Source of the DNA: an uncultured Actinomycetes bacterium
Lineage (GTDB): Bacteria; Actinomycetota; Actinomycetes; Nanopelagicales; Nanopelagicaceae
Length of the DNA stretch: 13,472 nucleotides
NCBI GenBank assembly: GCA_937860175.1
Contig: CALMBJ010000020.1
Span: 1-13,472, forward strand
Direction of reading: 5' to 3'
Shown: piece by piece, positions 5,841-12,985 of the stretch
How the letters are laid out: the number at the start of each line of letters is the position of its first letter
Position numbering within the stretch: position 1 is the first letter of the stretch
Translations under genes and position numbers: made by a program
Notes under the pieces: model-generated
Databases searched by the model: none
Seen by the model: only the letters and a program-made list of their open reading frames with translations
Told to the model about the DNA's origin: nothing

Positions 5841-7241
5841 ATGAGCACCGTTGCTCTTGTCGCACTAGCGCGCCCTACCTTCGACCTCGTATGCGCCCAA
5901 GCCAACTTTGATTCCGCTCGTGCTTTGCTGACCGAGCTTGGAGCAACGGTTGTAGGCCCAGCAGATCTTGTTATGACCGTTGAAGATGTCGCAGCTGTAA
6001 CACTTCCAGAAGCCGACCTTCACATTTTGTTTATGGCCTCATTTTCAGATGCATCTCCAGCTGTTGAATTGCTTGGAAAGGTTAAGGGGCCAGTTCTTGG
6101 ATGGTCAATGCGCGAACCTGGCGAAGTTGGAGAGCGCTTAAAGTTGAATTCAATGTGCGGAGTAAATCTTGCGGCACATGCATTGATGAATGTTGGTCAA
6201 TCAATTCGCCATATTCATGGAAACGCTGATGAACCACAAGTACGTGCAGCGATCAAAGATGCGCTCGCAGGAAAGTTGCCAGAAGCGGTTACTCCCAAAA
6301 ATGTTACCGGTGAACTTGGCTCAGAAGCCGATGCACAAAAGGCATTTGATTGGATGAAGGGCAAGAAGATTGGCGCTGTCGGAGACGCACCAGTTGGCTT
6401 TACCCCATGTGTTTATGACGCACAGCAAATCCGTTCACTCTTTGGTTTAGACATTCGCCAAATCACTATTGATGATGCATTTGGAAAAATCTCTGAAGTA
6501 AAAGAAGAAGCACGCGATCTTGCATATGCAAACGCTGTAGCTGCACAACCATCTCTTGCATCAGTTAATGTTGATGAAGCAAAAAAGGTTTACGGCGTAG
6601 AAGTTGCTCTTGATAAGTGGCGCGAGGATGAACTACTCGATGCGATCGCTATCCGTTGCTGGCCAGAGTTTCCAACTGATATGGGAGCTTGTATTTGTTC
6701 TTCGCTTGGTCGACTTGCAGATCGCGGAACGGTAACAACCTGCGAACGCGATGTTCTGGGCGCAGTCACAATGATGATGTGCGAAGCCCTTGGTTCAGAT
6801 GAAAACTATCTTGTAGATATCGTCGATCTTGATGCTTCGCAAGGTTTAGTGCGTTTATGGCACTGTGGTTCTGCGGCAACAAAACTTGCAGCTGATCCAA
6901 AGAATGCAACACAAACAACCCACTGCAATCGCAAACTAGGCGTTGCAGGTAACTTTCCGCTCAAGACCGGACCAGTAACCCTGTTCCGTATTGATCGGGA
7001 TGTAGATCCGAGCAACAGCACGGGTTTACGCATGGTTGTGAGCCGAGGGGAATCAATCCCAGCTCCCAATCACTTCCAAGGCAATACAGCAACGGTGATC
7101 ACTCAACCTGATGCCGCTGCGTTAGTGAATGGAATAGTCACTGGTGGATATCCGCACCACTTGGTCATTTCGTGGATCGATGTGCGACCAGGTATTCGTC
7201 AGATGGCAAAGATGTTAGGGATTCCCCTCACAGAATGGTAA
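5841..7241 (+). CDS. L-fucose/L-arabinose isomerase-type sugar isomerase, candidate sulfoquinovose isomerase
   Basis: The 466-residue protein belongs to the FucI/AraA-like fold. The C-terminal half carries the family's catalytic pattern: CWPEF (Glu276), CERDVLGA (Glu302), LVDIVDLD (Asp326-Asp331), LWHCGS (His341) and YPHHLVISW (His439/His440). Together these supply the divalent metal ligands and acid/base residues for aldose-ketose interconversion. It heads an operon with a sugar importer, a PfkB kinase and a YihT-like aldolase. The predicted reaction is therefore isomerisation of sulfoquinovose to 6-deoxy-6-sulfofructose, replacing the AGE-fold YihS of E. coli. That substrate is inferred from context; from sequence alone, another aldose is possible. 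ATG 5841 follows a TGGAGG site at 5831-5836. Confidence 0.75.
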   Translation: MSTVALVALARPTFDLVCAQANFDSARALLTELGATVVGPADLVMTVEDVAAVTLPEADLHILFMASFSDASPAVELLGKVKGPVLGWSMREPGEVGERLKLNSMCGVNLAAHALMNVGQSIRHIHGNADEPQVRAAIKDALAGKLPEAVTPKNVTGELGSEADAQKAFDWMKGKKIGAVGDAPVGFTPCVYDAQQIRSLFGLDIRQITIDDAFGKISEVKEEARDLAYANAVAAQPSLASVNVDEAKKVYGVEVALDKWREDELLDAIAIRCWPEFPTDMGACICSSLGRLADRGTVTTCERDVLGAVTMMMCEALGSDENYLVDIVDLDASQGLVRLWHCGSAATKLAADPKNATQTTHCNRKLGVAGNFPLKTGPVTLFRIDRDVDPSNSTGLRMVVSRGESIPAPNHFQGNTATVITQPDAAALVNGIVTGGYPHHLVISWIDVRPGIRQMAKMLGIPLTEW

Positions 7242-7273
7242 ACAACAACAAACCCTCGAAAGCAAGGATAAAA

Positions 7274-8725
7274 ATGAAAACTAAAGGACACAAAGCCTTT
7301 GCTTCACTCCGTGCTGGTGTAGTTGCAACAGTTGCTGCGGCACTTGTTATCACTCCACTTGCAGTTGCTAACTCTGCCGAAGCTCCAACATTCGGTAAGC
7401 GTTGCACAACAGAAGGTGTAAGCACAGGTCAGACGACAGCATCATTAATCTGTACTGAAGGTTCAAATGGAAGACTAACCTGGCAGCGAGTTCGCCTAGG
7501 TTCAACAAATGCTCGTCCAGTTGCAACATCAACACCTCCAAAGGGAACAATCGAATTCCACCACTGGCGTCCAGAGGACCGTGCAGTACTACAGGGAATC
7601 ATCGATAAGTACGAGTCACGTTACCCAGGAACAAAGATCAACCAGGTCATCATGACTTCAGTTGATTACACCAACTTGGCATTTGCAAAGATCAACGCTA
7701 ACCGCAAGGCAGCTGTCTTCGTAACAAGCCGTGGTGGACAGTTCAACCAGTTCTTTGCTGGTGGATTGCTTGCTGATCTTTCAAATCAGCGCTTCATGCG
7801 CCAGAATGTAATCGCATCTGCACTTACACCTGGAACAGTTGGCGGAAAGGTCTACGGACTTCCATACCAATCACTATTTAACAACCCGCTATACAACGCA
7901 GAGCTATTTGCAAAGCAGGGCTGGAAGGTTCCAACAACTTGGAGCCAGACACTTGCATTCTGTAGAACAGCTAAGGCTGCAGGATTCATTCCATTTGCTT
8001 GGCCAGGTGCGACCCGCGGTAACGCAGGTCAGATCATCAACTCATTCTTGATGAACTCAGCTCCAGATCTAGCAACATTGGAAGCTCGAATTCTTGCAGT
8101 TGATACAGGTAGAGCTGATCTAACAGCACCTTGGTTCGTTGAAATTGCGAACAAGTACAAGGCGATGGCAGATAATGGCTGCTTCCCAGCAAACCCAACT
8201 GGCTACAACGACACCGTTGCACCAGCTGACTTTGCTGCTGGAAAGGCTGCAATTTATCCAACTGGAACATTTGGTATGAGCACAGTTACACGTCTCAACC
8301 CATCAATGTCAGGAAAGATGAAGATGATGTCACTTATTACAACTGACTCACGTCCTCTTTACCAGGGAATCACTAACAACACATTTATCTTGAGCGTAAA
8401 TGCAAAGGCATCTGCAACAGATCAACGTATTGCAGCTTCATTTATCTCATTCTTGGCTCAAGCTGAGAACGCTCAGGCATACGCTGTAGGAACATCACAG
8501 CACGTATCAATCATCAACGTTGACTACGCAGCTAACGTTGATCTATTGAATACATCAGACATCATGGGTAAGAAGCTTCTTCTAGCTCCACGCTTCTTGT
8601 TCAACAATGTCAATAACGTTCGTAACCCAATGGAGGATGCATTGATTGCAATCACCGGTGGCGCAGACGTTATGAAGACTCTGACAGACACATCAAGGAC
8701 CATCAAACAGGGTCTTTCTTCCTAA
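7274..8725 (+). CDS. Secreted carbohydrate ABC transporter substrate-binding protein (MalE-like)
   Basis: From ATG 7274, chosen because AAGGAT (7264-7269) lies just upstream and a signal peptide follows at once, the product is 483 residues. An in-frame ORF opens earlier, inside the isomerase gene, but its extra 34 residues would precede the signal peptide. Residues 1 to about 36 form a Sec signal peptide with a likely ANSAEA cleavage region and no lipobox cysteine. Residues 39-76 form a small Cys44/Cys60 module ending in LTW. Residues from about 91 (TIEFHHWRPED) form a family 1 solute-binding protein with PYQSLFNNPLYNAELF and ITNNTFILSVN segments. It should deliver the sugar to the two permeases; SQ or a sulfoquinovoside is inferred from the operon. 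The coding strand shows strong codon preference, suggesting high expression. Confidence 0.85.
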   Translation: MKTKGHKAFASLRAGVVATVAAALVITPLAVANSAEAPTFGKRCTTEGVSTGQTTASLICTEGSNGRLTWQRVRLGSTNARPVATSTPPKGTIEFHHWRPEDRAVLQGIIDKYESRYPGTKINQVIMTSVDYTNLAFAKINANRKAAVFVTSRGGQFNQFFAGGLLADLSNQRFMRQNVIASALTPGTVGGKVYGLPYQSLFNNPLYNAELFAKQGWKVPTTWSQTLAFCRTAKAAGFIPFAWPGATRGNAGQIINSFLMNSAPDLATLEARILAVDTGRADLTAPWFVEIANKYKAMADNGCFPANPTGYNDTVAPADFAAGKAAIYPTGTFGMSTVTRLNPSMSGKMKMMSLITTDSRPLYQGITNNTFILSVNAKASATDQRIAASFISFLAQAENAQAYAVGTSQHVSIINVDYAANVDLLNTSDIMGKKLLLAPRFLFNNVNNVRNPMEDALIAITGGADVMKTLTDTSRTIKQGLSS

Positions 8726-8755
8726 GGAGTAAACAGTTAGCTCTCTAACTCGTAT

Positions 8756-8794
8756 CCAGGGCGCCCTTGCCAACCGTGGCAAGGGCGCCTCTGG
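8756..8794 (+). promoter_or_regulatory. Long GC-rich hairpin between binding-protein and permease genes
   Basis: GGCGCCCTTGCCA (8760-8772) and TGGCAAGGGCGCC (8777-8789) form a perfect 13-bp stem around a 4-nt loop. CCAG (8756-8759) with CTGG (8791-8794) extends it past a bulged T8790 to 17 bp. No T-run follows on either strand, so it is not an ordinary intrinsic terminator. Hairpins at this junction in sugar-uptake operons typically stabilise the upstream binding-protein mRNA and keep its product in excess over the permeases. Confidence 0.75.
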
Positions 8795-8840
8795 TGCGCC
8801 TAAAAGAAAAAAGCCGAAGGATTCAAAGATCCTTTGGTTT

Positions 8841-9689
8841 ATGGCGGCACCAGCATTTGCGCTCTATTCATTCCTCTATCTATATCCAGCAGTAACAAAT
8901 TTGCTGTACTCAACACAGCGCTGGGATGGTGTTACAACCCCTGAATTTGTTGGATTAAAGAACTTTCAGAACCTGTTAACCAATGATGATCTTTTCCTAA
9001 AGATCCTTGGAAATAACATTCGTTTCTCCCTGATCGTCGTAATTTTCCAAACCGGATTTGCACTTTTGTTTGCAACATTCCTGCTAAAGAACACCAGAAC
9101 TAATATTTTTCTGCGTACCGTTTACTTCTTTCCAACGATTCTTTCATCAGTATCGGTTGGTTTGATTTGGACCTTCCTTTACGATCCAAATTACGGTTTC
9201 ATTAACGCAGTCCTTAAGGCCATTGGCCTAGATAGTCTTGCCATGAACTGGCTAGGAGATGCTCGATTCTCTTTGTATGCCGTTGCCTTAACCCAAGTTT
9301 GGTTCCACACCGGGCAGATGGTTGTAATTTATGTGGCAGGTCTACAACAGATTCCTGCAGAGCTTTATGAAGCGGCAGAGGTTGATGGCGCTTCCCGTTG
9401 GCAGCAGTTTAAAAACGTTACCTGGCCGATGGCGCTTCCAACTACAGCTGTAGTGGTTGCATATACAACAATTCAGACCTTCCGCGCCTTCGATCTCATT
9501 TACGCAATGACTTCGGGTGGTCCGCTGAACTCATCAGACCTACTAGTCACCATGGTTTTCAACACCGCATTCGTTGGCTACAAGTTTGGTTATGCAGCAA
9601 CACAGACGATCTTCTTAGTTCTTCTTGTTTTGCTCGTGACTTACCTGCAGCGACGGGTTTTGCGCATCGATGATGGGACGAAAAAATGA
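8841..9689 (+). CDS. Sugar ABC transporter permease (MalF/UgpA type)
   Basis: From the first canonical start, ATG 8841, the protein is 282 residues with about six membrane spans. Its EAA loop, the ATPase contact, reads ELYEAAEVDGASRWQQFKNV (174-193), followed by a PMALP end. The true N-terminus is probably further upstream. The frame is open back to 8733 and encodes a basic segment (RGKGASGAPKRKKPKDSKIL) directly before the first span, as in MalF-type permeases. An AAGGAG site (8724-8729) sits 6 nt before a GTT at 8736, where a GTG would be expected, and no standard start codon lies between. The gene ends by overlapping the next permease by 4 bp. With the binding protein it forms a sugar importer; no ATPase gene is in the operon. 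Confidence 0.88.
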   Translation: MAAPAFALYSFLYLYPAVTNLLYSTQRWDGVTTPEFVGLKNFQNLLTNDDLFLKILGNNIRFSLIVVIFQTGFALLFATFLLKNTRTNIFLRTVYFFPTILSSVSVGLIWTFLYDPNYGFINAVLKAIGLDSLAMNWLGDARFSLYAVALTQVWFHTGQMVVIYVAGLQQIPAELYEAAEVDGASRWQQFKNVTWPMALPTTAVVVAYTTIQTFRAFDLIYAMTSGGPLNSSDLLVTMVFNTAFVGYKFGYAATQTIFLVLLVLLVTYLQRRVLRIDDGTKK

Positions 9690-10501
9690 TCTATAAGATT
9701 TTTAAGAACACCCTGCTGACCATCTTTGCTGCAGCTGTGTTAATCCCTAGCTCAATCGTCGTCCTGGGTTCCTTTAAGAAGGATGTTGAGATCTACTCCA
9801 AGCCATTGGCTCTGCCAGATAGCTGGAATCTCGATAACTTCCGCACCTTGATTGACTCTGGAAGCGTGTTTACACCATTTAAGAACTCAACAATTGTTGC
9901 TGTTTCTTCGGTGTTTTTCACGATTTTGTTTGCAAGCTTGGTTGCTTATGCAATCGCTCGTTCGGTGACAGTGTCAGGCAAGGTTCTTTTTGGACTCTTT
10001 GCACTTGGCCTTGCGATTCCAGGCCAAGTAAACATCATTCCAATCTTTACCCTCTTTACTGATTTAGGGCTAAACAATTCGCTCTTTGGTCTGGTGTTGG
10101 TCAACATCGCCTTGACACTGCCTATCTCGGTATTCATCATTTCGGCTTTCTTTAAAGATTTGCCAAAGGAGATGTTTGAGGTAGCAAGTATTGATGGTGC
10201 TAATCATTGGCGCGTGTATCGTTCGATTGCAATGCCGCTAGCTCGTCCAGCAATCGGAGCAACCTCTATCTTCCTCTTTGTAATCAACTGGAATGACTTG
10301 CTGTACCCATTGATGTTGATTAACGAGTTGGATAAGAAGACTTTGCCGTTGACCTTGATCGACTACCGCGGAGAGTTTGCGACTAGTTATTCAATGCTGT
10401 TCACAGCAATCTTGGTTGCTTCTATCCCAATGGTCCTTATGTACATCTTTGCTCAGCGCTCTTTCATCGCTGGCCTTACAGCCGGTGCGGTTAAGGGATA
10501 G
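9686..10501 (+). CDS. Sugar ABC transporter permease (MalG/UgpE type)
   Basis: The 271-residue protein has six predicted spans and the MalG-family layout: an N-terminal span, then a periplasmic-side segment SFKKDVEIYSKPLALPDSWNL, then the core. The EAA loop is EMFEVASIDGANHWRVYRSI (162-181), with a PLARP end. ATG overlaps the stop of the preceding permease (ATGA), indicating coupled synthesis of the two channel subunits in a 1:1 ratio. The importer ATPase is missing from the operon and is probably a shared MsiK-like protein encoded elsewhere, as is common in actinobacteria. The stop codon is followed after 2 nt by the regulator gene. Confidence 0.92.
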   Translation: MIYKIFKNTLLTIFAAAVLIPSSIVVLGSFKKDVEIYSKPLALPDSWNLDNFRTLIDSGSVFTPFKNSTIVAVSSVFFTILFASLVAYAIARSVTVSGKVLFGLFALGLAIPGQVNIIPIFTLFTDLGLNNSLFGLVLVNIALTLPISVFIISAFFKDLPKEMFEVASIDGANHWRVYRSIAMPLARPAIGATSIFLFVINWNDLLYPLMLINELDKKTLPLTLIDYRGEFATSYSMLFTAILVASIPMVLMYIFAQRSFIAGLTAGAVKG

Positions 10502-10503
10502 TT

Positions 10504-11217
10504 GTGAGTGCAATAACTCAATTAGCTCCACAACGAGCTGCGCGAATCGCAACTCAGCTGATGGAGCTGATTGAGTTACAAAAGTTGTCGCCGGGTGACA
10601 AGTTGCCACCAGAGCGCCAGCTGGCCGATCTTCTCGAAGTAAGTCGTCCAAGTTTGCGTGAAGCGCTCCATATTTTGCAGGCGCAAGGGCTGGTTCAGAT
10701 TAAGCATGGACAGGGAACATTTGTTCAGGAACCTGTAGTTGCTCAGGAGCTCCGTGCATCTGTAATGACCAAGACACATGGTCTCAACGAACTCTTTGAT
10801 GCTCGTGAAGTGCTTGAGGTTCCCGCCTCTAAATGGGCGGCGGAAAAGGCTACAAAAGAGGATATTCGCTTACTGCGTGCAACTCTGAATCAGATTGAAA
10901 CCATCACCGCCATTGAGCCAATCGATTATGACCAACTGCAGGCCCTTGATGCCAAGTTCCACTTAACTATTGTTGGTATCGCTGGTAACCGCTTCATTAA
11001 TCAAACTCTCAATGTTTTGCAGGATGTAATGAAGATGTCTATGGAGACAACTTTGCGCTTGCCTGGCCGCTCTGAGATTTCACGTAATGAACACAATGAG
11101 ATTTTGGCTGCAATTGAAAGCGGCGATGGAGAACGTGCCTCAAAGTTAACTCTTCAACACATTACAGGTGCTCGCGCAACTGCACTTGCAGATGCAAAGA
11201 TGAGAGAGAACAATTGA
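10504..11217 (+). CDS. GntR-family transcriptional regulator, FadR subfamily (FCD domain)
   Basis: The 237-residue protein has an N-terminal winged-helix domain (about 9-77), with the GntR signature around SPGDKLPPERQLADLLEVSR and a SLREALHILQAQGLV recognition region. A C-terminal helical FCD ligand domain follows. Asp149, His153, His197 and His219 fall at the positions that bind a metal ion in FCD regulators, so metal-assisted binding of a carboxylated or phosphorylated sugar effector is plausible. The start is GTG 10504, with AAGGGA in the end of the permease gene as ribosome-binding site. Being embedded in the operon, it probably regulates it, perhaps through the inverted repeat at 5797-5834. 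E. coli uses an unrelated DeoR-type protein for its sulfoglycolysis genes. Confidence 0.9.
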   Translation: MSAITQLAPQRAARIATQLMELIELQKLSPGDKLPPERQLADLLEVSRPSLREALHILQAQGLVQIKHGQGTFVQEPVVAQELRASVMTKTHGLNELFDAREVLEVPASKWAAEKATKEDIRLLRATLNQIETITAIEPIDYDQLQALDAKFHLTIVGIAGNRFINQTLNVLQDVMKMSMETTLRLPGRSEISRNEHNEILAAIESGDGERASKLTLQHITGARATALADAKMRENN

Positions 11218-12104
11218 GTTCTGTTCAAGCGGTATGCGTTGGCGTAATTACAATCGACACGATCGCATTGGTAGATAAATACCCAGGTGAAGATGAGCGA
11301 GTTCTCGCAGATGAGATTTCGCGCGCTGGTGGGGGACCCGCAGCGGTTGCAGCGGTTGCGTTAAGTCGTTTAGGTGTTAAGAGTGCAATAGTTGGAACCA
11401 TTGGCGATGATGCCGATGGCAAAGAGGTTTTAAGAATTTTTGCTAAAGAGGGTGTTGATACCTCGGGCATATCAATCGGAACAACTGCAACAGCAGGAAG
11501 CGTAATTGTTGCCTCAAAGGAACACAGCGCTCGTGCAATTAGTACCCGTCAGCCAGTTGTTCAGGCACCGATCAATGATGCGGCCAAGAAGTTAATTGCG
11601 AACGCGCAATGGCTACATGTTGATCATGTAGGAATCAAGCGTTTGGATGAAATAGGCGTTACCCGCGGCTCGGGGCCTCAAATCTCATTTGATGCAGGTT
11701 ATGGGGTTGAGAGCTTCGATCCCATCGTTGTTGATTTATTTGTTCCAACTGATCGACAAATGGCGCTTCGTTATCCAGGAGTGGATCTAGCCGTTGCACT
11801 AGAAAATGATTCATTGAAGGCTGGAAACACGATTGTTGCTACCCAAGGATCAGCTGGCAGCGCTGGTTTCTCACCAGAAACCGGGTTAGTTACAGCACCT
11901 GGCTTTAAGGTCGAAGTAACAAGCACCCTAGGTGCAGGAGATGTATTTCATGGCGCTTTAGTCGCGCAATTGATTCAAGGCCATTCATTGCAAGAAGCAA
12001 TTCGTCGAGCCAACGCGGTTGCTGCCCTTTCATGCCGAGGATTAGATGGCCAATCAAAGATTCCAACAACAACTGAACTCGATGCATACCTGGAGGCACA
12101 CTGA
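11214..12104 (+). CDS. PfkB-family sugar kinase, candidate 6-deoxy-6-sulfofructose kinase
   Basis: The 296-residue protein is a ribokinase/PfkB-fold ATP-dependent kinase. The N-terminal substrate region contains AGGGPAAVAAVALSRLG (38-54). The ATP/catalytic motif TLGAGDVFHGALV (238-250) contains the base Asp243. Overall it resembles YihV, especially GGGPAA and GAGDVFHGAL. By hand alignment, however, the E. coli YihV sulfonate contacts that I recall (Lys27, Asn109, Arg138) are not clearly kept: Lys27 corresponds to Arg29, and the others differ. The substrate is therefore assigned from the neighbouring aldolase, not from binding-site residues. Start TTG 11214 overlaps the regulator stop (TTGA); the N-terminal AVCVGV strand begins within six residues, as in homologues. 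Confidence 0.82.
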   Translation: MSSVQAVCVGVITIDTIALVDKYPGEDERVLADEISRAGGGPAAVAAVALSRLGVKSAIVGTIGDDADGKEVLRIFAKEGVDTSGISIGTTATAGSVIVASKEHSARAISTRQPVVQAPINDAAKKLIANAQWLHVDHVGIKRLDEIGVTRGSGPQISFDAGYGVESFDPIVVDLFVPTDRQMALRYPGVDLAVALENDSLKAGNTIVATQGSAGSAGFSPETGLVTAPGFKVEVTSTLGAGDVFHGALVAQLIQGHSLQEAIRRANAVAALSCRGLDGQSKIPTTTELDAYLEAH

Positions 12105-12985
12105 TGAGAAAACCACTAACGAAATTGGCACGTCCATCTGGAGCATTGGCTATGGTTGCTGTTGATCAGCGTGAGGCATTGCGTGGAATGTTTGCTGCTC
12201 ACCAAAGCACTCCAGTACCTGACTCACAGTTAACTCAGTTCAAGGTAGATGTTGCACGTGAGCTATCACCATTTGCATCAGCGCTGCTTGTTGATCAAGA
12301 GTTTGGTATCGATGCAATTATTGATCAAAAGGCTTTACAGGGTGGATGCGGATTAATTGCAGCTGCAGATCTTTTGGTAGGTCCAGCAGGTGGAGCGGCT
12401 ACAGATACAGCGATTGATCCAGATGTTGACCCAATTCGCATGCGCGATATCGGAAGCGTTGGACTCAAGTTTCTAGTTCTATGGCGCAATGATGAATCAC
12501 CAGATGTTCGTGCAAAGCTAGTTGAAGATTTTAATAAGTTGTGTGAAGTTTCAGGTCTTCCTTCAATTATTGAAATCATTGTTAAGCCACCAACTGATTC
12601 ATCTCGCAGCTTCAACCGGGAAGAAGAGTTGATCATCGCGGCCCGTGAAGCGGCGGCTTGGAAGCCAGATCTTTACAAGGCAGAGGTTCCATTCCATGGT
12701 GAAGGAGATTTGAATCTTGTCACAAAGAACGCAGAGAGAATTTCAGAGGCTATTGGCTCTCCTTGGGTAGTTCTATCAAATGGTGTGAAGCAACCATTCT
12801 TCAACGATGCTGTAAAGGCATGCGCCATGGGTGGAGCAAGCGGTTTCCTTGCAGGACGTGCGGTGTGGGCTGACATTGTGAGCTCACCAGATATCCCAAA
12901 GGCGCTGCGCGAAATCTCTATTCCACGCTTAGAACAGCTAGCTGAGATCGTAGATACTCACGCAAAGCCTTGGAGCAGTTGGTAA
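12104..12985 (+). CDS. yihT: YihT-like 6-deoxy-6-sulfofructose-1-phosphate aldolase
   Basis: This 293-residue protein matches E. coli YihT in length and along most of its sequence as I recall it. Matching blocks are SGALAMVAVDQREALRGMF (12-30), FKVDVARELSPFASALLVDQ (46-65), KFLVLWRNDE (122-131), IIE and PP at 155-163, DLYKAEVP (189-196) and GASGFLAGRAVWA (244-256). Lys192 is the expected Schiff-base lysine of this class I aldolase, and Arg252 corresponds to the YihT arginine reported to bind the sulfonate. The reaction cleaves sulfofructose 1-phosphate to dihydroxyacetone phosphate and 3-sulfolactaldehyde. Tagatose-bisphosphate aldolase LacD is a more distant relative. ATG overlaps the kinase stop (TGATG), with GGAGG at 12092-12096. 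Its TAA directly abuts the stop codon of the convergent gene. Confidence 0.85.
   Translation: MRKPLTKLARPSGALAMVAVDQREALRGMFAAHQSTPVPDSQLTQFKVDVARELSPFASALLVDQEFGIDAIIDQKALQGGCGLIAAADLLVGPAGGAATDTAIDPDVDPIRMRDIGSVGLKFLVLWRNDESPDVRAKLVEDFNKLCEVSGLPSIIEIIVKPPTDSSRSFNREEELIIAAREAAAWKPDLYKAEVPFHGEGDLNLVTKNAERISEAIGSPWVVLSNGVKQPFFNDAVKACAMGGASGFLAGRAVWADIVSSPDIPKALREISIPRLEQLAEIVDTHAKPWSSW

Noticed and set aside
7172..7273. Upstream start of the sugar-binding protein inside the isomerase gene
   Set aside because: The extra 34 residues would precede the signal peptide, and ATG 7274 has its own AAGGAT site.
8756..8794. The long hairpin as a rho-independent terminator
   Set aside because: No T-run follows on either strand, and the downstream permease genes clearly belong to the same operon.
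12104..12985. Tagatose-1,6-bisphosphate aldolase (LacD) for the aldolase gene
   Set aside because: The FLVLWRNDE, DLYKAEVP and GASGFLAGRAVWA segments fit YihT much better than LacD, and no other tagatose-pathway gene is present.
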